DNA of 64,000 nucleotides from Siderastrea siderea. Its lineage: Eukaryota > Cnidaria > Anthozoa > Scleractinia > Rhizangiidae. The translations under genes and the position numbers were made by a program. Of the stretch, positions 42,857 to 54,700 are shown in pieces. Position 1 is the first letter of the stretch. Every line of letters starts with the position of its first letter. The notes beneath the pieces are model-generated. The model was not told the origin of the DNA, ran no database searches, and worked only from the letters and a program-made list of their open reading frames with translations. The stretch spans positions 54,068,230 through 54,132,229 of the forward strand of contig OZ034968.1 of NCBI GenBank assembly GCA_964030785.1, in the 5' to 3' direction.

Positions 42857-45562
42857 AAGAAGACCGAAGACCGAAGACCGAAGCAAGACGCTGGTATAAT
42901 AAAAGGTGTTGACAGGCCTAACACGACTCAGTAGTTGAGACCGTTGCTTTATTATAGCTTTGCTCTAACAAACATATCTTTTAAGGATCTGTCTCTCCTA
43001 TAGAATATTATAGGAGGTTCCTTAAAGATTTCTTTGAGCAAAAACGGTGCTTCTATAAGGTGCCAGTTTTCCGTAAGGGCTTGAACGAAGGCCTTGTGAC
43101 ACGTCAAATAAGATGAGACATGTCACGTGTTTTTTTTATGTAGCTTTGGTATTTTTGTCAAAATCAACTGCAGAGAATCATACGAGATAGGTGATAATAT
43201 TTGCATAATAACATTATATTAGCCAAACCTTTTCAGTACCGTTGGTTGAGCGAAGCGTCATTTTTTAGCCTATAGCTCTCGGACTATCGCGTGACAAAAA
43301 TGGAATCACCGCAATTAGCAAACCTGTAATATTTCAGTGTCCTTGTTTACTCTCAACATATCAGTCGATAAAGGAAACTAGGGAAATTCTTTTACTCTAT
43401 TTTTTTACTCTTGATGATTGAAATTAAAATTAAGCCTGTTTGCAGCTTTGAGAAAGAGTAACAAATTTTCGTCTCCAACCTCCCGGGGGCTAGATCTTGG
43501 GCGGTATTTTTTAGCTCGATGTGGCTGATGTCGTACTAGTATGTAAATTTTGGATTGGATATGACAGCAGTATGTGTTCAAAACTGACCTGCATTCATGA
43601 ACATTTATTGTACATGTATCTGTAATGACTGATCATTAAAGAAAAAAAATGAAAAAACCAGGGTGCATGCATGTGCCCTGTCTGAATTTCAAAACGTGTT
43701 ATGTCCCAATTTCGGACGTTAGTATGTCGCTGTCAGATTAAAGTTCGCCCAGTAATCTTGCTAATTTTTGCCCCTATCATAGTTTTATTTCAGCATTGTT
43801 TTTTTTTCGTTATTATTTCATTGGTTTCAATCAGTGATTTCATTCATGTCGCTCGTATTTTCAACTACGCCGTTTCGCTTGTTGGAATTTACCCTAAAGT
43901 AATAACTAGACCTTGGTCTTAATTCTACAGAAATTCTCGGCTTTGTTTAATAATGAGGGAAAAAAACGTAGAAGAATCAAGTATACCGAGATTAGCATAT
44001 GCTAGTCATTAACATTATTTCTGAATAATTATATATGTTTTGGCTATGTATGATAAACTGTTATTACTCTAAGCGCCGCTTACACTGACGATATCTAAAT
44101 CCGAGTCTTTGTGCTTTAGCGTTTCCTATTCACTAGCGTGGCTAAGAGGAGCCTTTGATTTACTTTTTAGTTCAAAGTTTATCTTCCTTTTCTTTTAGCT
44201 TTCTGTCATTATATTACTACTGAAATCTTAACTGCCTGAAGATAAAGTCAACAAAGAGAAACCTGTATTTTAAGAACAATCCCTGATTCAAAAATTCCAA
44301 TGAATTGGAGAAAGTTGAAGTGACTCACATATTTACTGCAATTTTCAGAGTCTTCTCTTACACATTCTCAAAAGGTAATCAGAGCGCTTAGGAAAACACA
44401 CAGTTCACACGAATAATTAATAAGAGGCTTGCTTTCAGGCTATAACGCGTACGGGTCCGTACGTCTGTGATAAACTGTGAATCTTGATGCCTTTCGGGCA
44501 CAAGTGAATACTTTTGTCGGGATTCGGGATGCAGGATCGGTGTCTCGAATTAAATCGAGGTGGAACTGGGTGCAAACTACTGACCGAATGTAAGGGCGAG
44601 ATCGCGCCGAATGAAATAGCATGGTGTAAAGCTGCATGGACATCCATTATATTTTCTTCAGTCTTCCGTTGCGGGTCTCTGTGTATGAGGCAGAATATAC
44701 CGGGAAGGAATTGAACTGTTCAAAGCTATTTCGGTAAGTGAAATCGATATTAAATCAAAGACAAGGAATACAGTGATCACACTCACCCGGCTCACGGATC
44801 AGTTCAGTTCGATGGATGGCTGACGTGGGATAGCAAGGATGGGACAAAAGAAGTTGACAAATCTCACTTCTCGATCTGAGAACGCGCTGATTTTCAAGAC
44901 TAACTGCATTAACTTTCCTAGGTGTGTAGATTCCATTCTTTTACAGAAATAAACCGTTTGGGTAAATTTCATTTTCGAAGAGTCGTTTGCATTTACCGCG
45001 GTAAATGTTTGTTTGGAGAACGTAAGGAGAGAGACTACCAATATTACCCATTTTGCTAACACAATAAACAAGTTGAAAAATAATTCCTTAAAACGTCGGG
45101 CGTCTCCTCAGTGTATTTATGTAGTGTTCTGGAATGAAACGATTAGTACTTTGGTGGAAGACGGGGAATGGATCAACGCCAATACAGTACAGGCTGTCGT
45201 TGGGTCCTTGCCACCCAGAGGGATATTTTTCCGTTTGGTAGTTTTAAGTCTCTTATGGCTGATAACAAATATTTTGCTTATTGGTCTGAAATAGGCTACA
45301 GGTACCTTTTAGCCACTCAGATCTGAAAGGGGTAAGAAAATCGCATATTTTGTTCTGAAATAGGCTTGTAGTAGTTCGAGCTTTAGTTCACGAACTCACC
45401 AAAAATGTCAAGCAGGACTCCTGACAACCCCCACCCCCACTCACCCACCCTCCCAGCGCTCTCATGCAATACGTGTACTTCAGTCGTTAGACTCTCCTTG
45501 TAACAAGTTAGCCATCAGTTGAGAGATATGTCAAGATCACCTTTGTTTCATAAACAGAGCAA
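42857..45562. other. Intergenic interval between the paralogues
   Basis: AT-rich, no recognisable gene, RNA or complete transposon. ORFs at 43701-43922, 44435-44714 and 45013-45294 show no domain. Its right end leads into the conserved promoter block of gene 2. Confidence 0.45.
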
Positions 45563-45594
45563 ACAAAAGGCCTCTCATCTCGAATTTTCGCGTT
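45563..45594 (+). promoter_or_regulatory. Conserved 5' block of gene 2
   Basis: Counterpart of 32408-32439, sharing CATCTCGAATTTTCG. It lies 131 bp before the start codon at 45694. Confidence 0.6.
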
Positions 45595-45693
45595 CTAAGT
45601 CAATAAAGCAAACCAGAGAGGGAATATCTTATACACTGAGTCATAATTCGTTCAATATTTCTAGTTTACTCTTCAATGAGGTGCGAGAGTAAA

Positions 45694-45777
45694 ATGTTTC
45701 GTTTTTTCTTCGTGTTGGCTTTAGCCATTTTCTTGGCCGCTTCCTTTGGAACATCGCAGTCAAAATCTTCCAATCAG
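45694..45777 (+). CDS. Gene 2 exon 1: signal peptide
   Basis: 28 codons ending SKSSNQ, then a GTAAAA donor. It differs from gene 1 exon 1 at three residues (positions 4, 15 and 16). Confidence 0.85.
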
Positions 45778-48700
45778 GTAAAATGCATACTGTAAGTTGC
45801 CTATTTTCTACTTTTCGCGCGCGGTGTTGGATCGATGACCTTCTGATTCAGCAGAAACATTTCAACATTAAATGCGGTCTTCTTGATCTCGTAAAAAGAC
45901 GTACGAAAATTTTATCCGGAGGAAAAATTTAGAAAAAAAAAATGAGCAACAATTTTTTTCACACTTTCGGCCGGGCGTGTAGGAAAGTTCGAATTCTTCC
46001 AACGCGAGACTCGTTATCATGATCAAAGGTTCACAGAGAAGAATCGAAAAAAAAAGATCGCCTTTAAAAATTTATTGCAGTTTTCGTGATCACGCTAAAA
46101 ATAAAGAAAAATACAAAAAATACATAAAATAAAGTCCGAGAAGGTAAATTGGCGGGCCTTGTGACGACATTTTTCGGGACCTTTCATGCTTAGTCTCCTC
46201 TCGTTATTTCTAAAAACGCCTGGCAAAGAATTTTCTTCAGTGAGCTGCAAAAGATTTGTGGGGAATTTTGCGCTGATCTCGCTCAAAAATATGAACTTGG
46301 AGGTCGAGATTTAATGTCAAGAGCCAATCGCCTTAAATATGAGAGATTTCATAACGCGAACGAACGAAAATGTGTCTCAAAATTGTGGTCTAACATGCTA
46401 TAACCTGGAAACGATTTGCTGTCAACCACGTTTGGGTTGTTTATAGGTGAACGAGTAAGTTTACATTGAATTGTCTTTTGTTTAACTACTTTTTAAATTT
46501 CATTCCATGTTTGGTAGAGGAAATTATTTGCCCATAAAATAATTCATCTTGTTTTAAAAAGCAAACTTGTGAAGTGCCAAAAAACAAAGCTTAATGAAGC
46601 TGGAAAATTAACAAGAGGAAAAGGGGTCACAGATTAGTTTTGTCAGCATTTCCTTGTTTGGGTGTTTCTAATCATTGCACTGAGTTTTGAAATCCCCCCA
46701 CCCCTTCCTCCATCCATCAAATTAGAAATTTCCTCTGCTGTAAAATTATTTATTTAAACCCTGGAAGCATACTACTAGAACTTTAAAAGACCATGTGTTC
46801 GCTTGTTGTGGTAGTCATTTTTAAAAAAGTTCTCTCGATATACTATGGCGGAGAGTTTCTTTAGCAATGCTGATATCTACAGTGAGAATCAAAAGTTGAG
46901 GGTTGGTAAAAAGGGCATAATAACTGTCAGATTTAGATTTGAAATCCAAATAATTTGCTACAAATTAGAATTAGATAGATACTTTATCCAACAGGCAAGC
47001 TGATTAGTGTTTGTAATTCCAAAAGGTATTTTGGACAAATTCCTGGATTAATACTGTATATTCCATGGGCCATGGCCCACCCTATGGCCTACCCTATGGC
47101 CCACCCTATGGCCCACCCAAAATTTTGCAGTTTTTACAAATATAGCACGGTCAGGAAAATTTAGGGTTAAAGTGTTGACAGGATGAACGATAGGTATCAT
47201 GAGCATTTTTATCGTTCATCCTCGGGTCTCTCGGCTTTAGTTTTCAAGATGAGACTCGTCTCCAGTCGTCCTTTGCGAGTACCGATGATGTCACCTGTCA
47301 AGCTTGCTGGGAGAAAGACAGGAGAGAATGTTGGGAAATTTGAGGATTCACCTACATGTATAGTGTTTTGCACGTGTACAGATGTTTTTTTAATCGGGCA
47401 AATTATATATTATAGAATAATTAATACATCATTCTATGGATATGAAGAGATCCCGAGATGTCAGTGTGTCAACTTTGACATAAATCAGGCATAAATAACG
47501 ATAAAAACAGAGCCAGGGGACAGCTAAAATTCGGTTTATGTTTTAGTTGAGAAGAAATAATACATATGATTGCCTGATCGTTGGAGTTCTACTGATAAAC
47601 CATCAAAAAAAAAACATCTGTACACGAGCAAAACTAGGCTTAACTGTGATTTGCGTTGACCAAGTGTTGTTTACAGGCCGGATTAATTCACCTCGTCGAA
47701 AGTTATTGTTATGTAAATGTGAAATAACCTTAAGTGTTTGCAGATGTAAGCTAAATATATCGTGATGTAAAAACGATGTCATCAAGGATTAATAATGGCA
47801 ATAACACTTGACTCGGTGGCGTATTTTCAGATAGAAATATCAGATTGCTTACCTTCGATTCGTCCATGCTATTGCTCATCGTCACAAGCAATTCGCCAGG
47901 CGTCTAGGGCTGAATGCAAATCCAAGATTGCCGGTCTCATCCCCAGGCCAGTTCGCTCTATGCAAGTGAGCGGAGAACGTTTGGAACCAAACACTATGGG
48001 TGAATCCTCAAATTTCCCAACATTCTCTCCCATCTTTCTCCTGGCAAGCTTGACAGGTGATGTCATCGGTACTCGCAAAGGACGACTGGAAACGAGGCTG
48101 CGAGATGGTGTGTTATGCCTAAGCCCTTGCACGTCTAAAGTACCGCCATCTTGAAAACTAAAGCCGAGAGACCCGAGGATGAGCGACAAAAATGTTCGTG
48201 ATACCTATCGTTCGTCCTTTCAACACTTTTACCCTAAATTTTCCTGACCGTGCTATATTTGTAAAACTGCAAGATTTTGGGTGGGCCATAGGATAGGCCA
48301 TAGCCCGGGCCATGGCCTAGCCCAGGTTTTGTAAACACCCCCATGGAAGAGGCATCAGTAGCTTGTTTGATAAAGGGGATTGTTTATGGATTGTTTTCAG
48401 CAAAATTTATAATTAATAAACACCTCTCGTAACCAACCTTGGACTAACAAAGAGCAATTGCCCACTCCTGCAGTTAAGAAACAAAAATTTTCAATGACTG
48501 CCAGCAATCAATCGCAACAAAAGAATATTTAGTTGATTCGTCAAGTGTATTTGCTGGTTTAACAGCAGTGTGTAGAGCTTTTAAAAATATGTGTTTGATG
48601 TTTTTACTAGACTAATGGACCCACAATCAAACCAAAAACCTGTGAAACTGTGTCCCATGTTGGTTGCTGTAAAGATGGTTAGTGAAAGTTAAAAATCAAT

Positions 48701-51700
48701 CACTGTAAATCAATAAATCAATAAATCAGTAACTGTTCAATAATAATAAACAATAATAATGAACAATTATTGTTCATTTGAATGACATTGTATGGGAGAG
48801 TGACTCAGGTGTATGAGCCTGTGCCAAGTTGTACTTCTCTTTTTAATGAGGCAATGTTTTTTTGTTCTATATTTTTCATTTTCATTTCTTTATAGAACAG
48901 TGTACAGACAAAAGGCTTAATTTAAGGGGAGGCGGGGGGGGGGGGACTCTTAACCACCACATTGTTGCTATGGAAAGGTGCAAACCATCATATCTCAATA
49001 GGTAACCCCAACTTCCATAGAGAAGCTGGTTGGCAACATTTGTTCCATGGAAAAGGTTGTCAAGATTTTTGAGTCACGACCATGTTTGGCAGGTCAAGTG
49101 CCTTGTACAGAAAAAAACCTAAAACACAAACAGGGTTGAGTTTATTTCTCAACAACGTTGGCAATATTTAATAATCATTGTGATGCTAATCACACCATGT
49201 CGATTTTCTGAAATGCGCATAAAAGTTATGACATCATAAGTACATTAACAATCAGGGTTCAAAATAAAATCAGCGCTTTCAGCCTGAATTTGACGGCTTT
49301 TTTTCTCAAGGCTGATTTTTAGCCGGCTGTCAACAAGAATGAACAAGCACCTATCCCAAGTATGGAATAAAGTGTTGACAGGCCAAACGCATCTCATATG
49401 CTCGTGCTAATGTCTTTGTATATTTCTCTTAGCAATGGTTGATTTTTAATTAATTGCCATTTGCTTATAAGGATGTTCTTAAAATTAGGCACAGCTGGGT
49501 GGTACGTTGTTACGAAAGGCAGAATTTTTCCCGCACTGTCTCTCCTTGTTGAAGTGCCGACTTCCTTTCACTGAATTTGACTTCAGACGTTATTCTTTCT
49601 ACTAGACTGTTGTGGTAGTCTCTTGCACGGAGGTGTGTTTTGAATTGGGTGATGTTCTCAAGAAAAGATTTTGCTGATAAACCCTTTGATAAACCCTTTT
49701 CTACCCCTAATAAAAGGCAGGAAGAGAAGTGAGTGTAATATGTGTGCGGATATCAAGGATTGCTTGCTTGTTGAATCTTTCGTCTTTGAAAACAGTGGTA
49801 TCCAGGAAGCTTATTTCTTTGTCTGAGATTTCGGCCGTAAATTTAAATTGTCGGGTGGTGACTGTTTGCTAGGACAACAAACTCTTCCATCTCCTTTTTG
49901 TTAACATTCCACAGTGAGAATAATGTCATCGATGTATCTTTTCCACTCAAGTGATAGAAGAGTGAAGAACATTATTTTGTACTACTGTTTGACTGAGCCA
50001 TGGCGTTATGCCAAGCCCGATCAGTGTCTCTCTTTGACCTACATTTATCAGATTTATCGCTCTTCACAACTTAGCATTGTTGCATTCAACGCGGCTATAA
50101 TGAAACTTGGTTAGTGCGCCTATGAATTTTCGCTAGACCTCTCTCTTTACAGAGTGTAATTCTGTCGTAAACTCCTCGTCAGGAGTGATCTTTGTTTTTG
50201 TGACATAGCGCAAGTCTCTTGGGCAATGTGCCCTTTTCAGTGCGGGCCTGAACAGTGAAGTTTAACTATGGTCAACTATCAACATTTCTGACTCCTCGAT
50301 TTTTCTCTTGAGCATGGAAATCTTGTCAATGGCGGACTGGCAGGGTTCCCTTACTGGCGTTTCACAAATTAAATCAGGCCTTTAAAAATTAATGAAAAAT
50401 GCCGCAACAATGACACTGATTTTCAGCCCGACGGTAAATTTCCTTTGGTCTCCAGCAAATTAAATTGGACACGAAGGCAAAAGCACGTGAAAAAAGCAGC
50501 AAGGTGCTGAGTGGAACAGTATCGAAGATGCATCGGTAACAAAGAGATCGTGAATGAAAATTTGCCCGGTTCCTAAAAGAGAATTGAATTGCTGCGGCAC
50601 TGCTAACCCGTGTCCGGCCTATTTCCTCAAAAGTCGCCTTGTTGATCACGTATGAAACTATGCCGGAAAAAAAGAGTGCCAACAAATAGAGATAGTCACT
50701 AGAACGAAGACTTAATTTACAAGAATCGAGACAATAATAGTTGACGTTCTGTAAATTGTTCTCATTTTTTTTTTATTTAGAAAGCTTTTAAAACGTCATT
50801 CAATTCACTTTTGTATGTGTGTATTTAAGTTTCATGTCAGCATTGCTTTCTGATATGAAATGTCTACTATGACGTTCCAGGGACGCTGATTTGCCGATCA
50901 AACGATGGGATGTCATTTTTTCTATTTCTTGGGAGAAAAATCGCCGGCAAGAGTGGCCAAAGTGCCGGCTGTCGCTGGCAGCTGGCTGCTATTTTGAACC
51001 CTGAACAATTTATACATTTTCTAGCAGGGCAAATGAGATTCGAAGCGACAAAATGCTTCCATCTATCTGTAACATTAAAAAGGGATATTGCTGAGTGCAC
51101 CTACTTCTTGTGTGGAACTGCGCTTTCACACATCTCTTATTGTAAATATCTTGGAGTTACTGTCACAGAAACTTTGTCTTGGTCGAAACACTGTGATGAA
51201 CTATGCGCAAAGGCAAACAGAGTACTTGGTATCGTCAGACGGAACCTTTTATCATGTAGCCCATCAACTAAAGAATGTGCATGTACATCTCTTGTTCGTC
51301 CATTGGTAAACTATGGACAGCAGCCTGGTCTCCACCCCTTAAGAGTAATGTAGGAGCGATTGAATCCATACAGAGAAAAGCTGCAAGATTTGTGATGAAT
51401 GACTACCGCCGCTCCAGCAGCGGCACTGCGATGCTCAAGCAACTAAACTGGATCTCGCTGGAAAAACAGAGACTTACAAATGACCTTGTTTCCTTCTATA
51501 AGATTCAACACAAATTATATTAATATCAATTTTCCAGAAGAACTCAAACCATATTATAGATCAGATTGACTCCTCCATCAACTAATCGACAAGTGTCCGC
51601 TAGAATAAACGCTTATGAAAACTTGTTTTTTATTAGTTCTAACTATTCCAGTATGGAATCAATTGCCAGCCTGCGTTGTGAATGCACAACATGTATCGAG

Positions 51701-54700
51701 TTTTAAAGAGCAGGCTACACCTCTTATTACATGCATGTAACGAAGACATATTCTGTCTATACACCTTTAGTATTTTGTATTTTTGTCAACGCTCTGCTTA
51801 CAAGTGAAATCACAACTTCTTCATTAACATATCGCCAGACCGCCAGTGCTAGGATTAGCTATGCAAAAGTAAACAAAAAATGTAAACAAAAAGTGCTTAC
51901 CTCAGATCACAAAGAGTGGCTGAATTATCTCTGATTTATGAAAAAAAAAATGAGAACTGTACCCCATTTCCGTTGAGTTTTAGGGTTTTTTTCTTGCTAA
52001 TGCATGGTTGGGGACTCACTGGATATTCACCATTACACATAACATCAAAACGCTGCAAAACAGCATATGACAAAATAATATCACCCACAAAAATCCCTTT
52101 GCAACAACACCAGATCTGCATATACCGGTATATACAAAGAAAAGCCACCAGAAGACTGGGTTTTTTTTATATACAGGGTGGACTTTATCCCCAAATTAAA
52201 AGAAAATTCTTGGAAATATTGATCTTGTGGAGGGACCAAAACAGGGAAAAGGCCTGGTGCACGCTACTGGTGTACACGAGCGTAACAACGTGCCTATGCA
52301 CTAATTTAGACTTCAGTGAAAGGCACAGCTTTGATGCCAAAGCACAAGAAAAAAACGTCTAGGCACAAATCTAGGCACATTTTAGGCACATTCAAGGCAC
52401 AGTTAAGGCATGTTTTACAGAAAGCTTAGGCACAGTTTAGGCACAACTTAGGCACATTTCAGGCACAGCTGAGGCACATTTTAGGCACGTCTTGGGCACA
52501 TTTTGCCACGTCAAATCAACAGATTAGGATTGTAGTGCTCCATAGTTTACAGATTTTGATGGAGAATTAAGGTCAGTTAGTGTTTTCTTTTCGCCTGGAT
52601 TCAGTGCAAGTGTAGATGTATTCCAGAAGTCACCTACCTACATCGATGGGTCACTTTATATTTTGTGGAAGAAGTTTAGCTTATTTTCTCAAACCAAGTA
52701 CCTTCTCATTCAATAGCAGTTGATTTTGAATGAAGTAAAACCACGCGCATCTTGTAACACAATTTTCTCTTTGAAAGGTCATTTTGATTTCCGTAACAGG
52801 TTCGCAGAGTTTGCTTTTATTTAATTTTATTGTCATGCCTTCCTGGAAACGTAAGCGTAAATCTTGGCCCGTTTTCTTCGGCAAAGATGCCGAAAAAGCA
52901 TAAGTCAACATCGAGAACTTTCAGCAAAGAAACTTAGCGTGACTGAACCGGGCAACCGTATAGTGCGAGCTGCTCCTCTATGCTTGATCACTCGATATTT
53001 TAATCAAGAATAATGTTAAGGGACTTCAAGAAGAATAAAGATACAAGGGAACAGATGTTTATGCTGCTTCCATCGTCTGACTGTGTCTGAATGCTCGTCC
53101 GCTTCTTTCACCGTGACTTTTGCTGTGTCCTTGGCATGGAAAAATAATGCGATGCTCTTTCTGTAACAATGCAGAAAGGAAATTTTGCAATCAAATGAGG
53201 ACCAGACATTTCAAATACAAATCTAGGATATCTGCGGTTTTTCGAAGATTCCTTTGTGCGTAATCTGGAATTGTCAGCGCTCTTATCTCATGTCTGATCT
53301 GTAAACACATTAATGCATTCAAGATTGTTGCATCGGCTCTCACGAAAACTATGAAAGATCGTCAAACCACCTAGCTATATTGTGATTCGTTATTTCGTTG
53401 GATGTGGAAGATGAACTTGAAATTCCTCTAGCTGAAGTCATCTAAAATGTTGGTCAAATAATTTCTTCTCACCAAAAGGCCGCCGCGTGCTGGCATGCAA
53501 TTGTAAACACTGTATAGAGTACTGTACAAAATTATAATATTTGAAATGCGCACGGAGCGTCATATTTTCGACAGCAAATTCTAGGTTATTCTAAAATTTC
53601 ACTTCTTATCGACGATAATGTAATTGTACATGTACCTGGGAAGATGACTACCTTTCATCAGGTCCAGAAGCGAACTTAATTTTTAAAACATCGACATATC
53701 TAACTACCCGGGTATAACAATTAATCTCTAAGTCTTTTTGTTTTGCTATAAAATAATTTTAATGCATCAGAAACTGCTCAAAGGAAAAATTTAAGAGGAT
53801 AATGTTTAAAATTCATGCCATCGAACAAGGAAGAGTGTACAGACCTCACACAGATAAATTAAAAAATAATTTTGGCGCTCTAACTAACAACTTTGGCGTG
53901 CGGTTACGCACGATTTTGGCGGACAAGCTAGGCACTGTTTTCGCGCAGTTTAGGCACACCTCAGGCACATTTTAGGCACAATCTAGGCACAGTTTAGGCA
54001 CAACTTAGGCACATAGAAAAGTGTAATGCACACTTTATGCACAACCCGGGCACATTTTATGCACGAACTGTTTGTGCCAAGGCACGCTTCAGAATCTGTA
54101 TTTCGATCAAGCGCACGACCCGAAGAAATTTCGTGTTATAAAAACGCTGTCTAACCTTGTAAATTTGGTCGTAGCTTAGAAGTGGGTTTTCTCAATTTGT
54201 AAGAACTACCCTAGATAAAAAGCTGAACCTTTGAGAATTTCGAAAGTCATTTGTCTTCCTTTCCATAACAAACGGAACTTACATTAAAACGCTCTTTTAA
54301 ATTCTTGTTCAGGCTGCTTCTGAGTGGATGCAAAATGGTACATCCTGCTATGATTCACTCTAATGTCCTTATTTCTCGATTATTTGCTATAATTATTAAG
54401 ATACTGGTTACTCATAAACCAATAACTTTCGTTGAAAAATATAAGTAGGATACCTTTCATCAAAACAGAGGAATCCTAAATTGTGCATGGTTAGACTCGA
54501 AATGTTACGCGAAGTATTCAAAATGGCCCCATTTTAGTCAACATTTTTAGAATTTTCTCTTTTATTGAATCTTATAGCCAGGACCAAAACTATTCAATGG
54601 AAAGAAATTCTTTAACTTAAATTCTTTACCAAAATATCTCCTTGATCTGATTTGTAATAATTTCAAAAGAGCCAAATAAAGTGTGATTTTTAGCCGTGTA

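Noticed and set aside
47183..48189. Matching peptides on opposite strands (PLRVPM...SPVKLA)
   Set aside because: Explained by the two arms of the inverted-repeat element; no evidence of a real protein.
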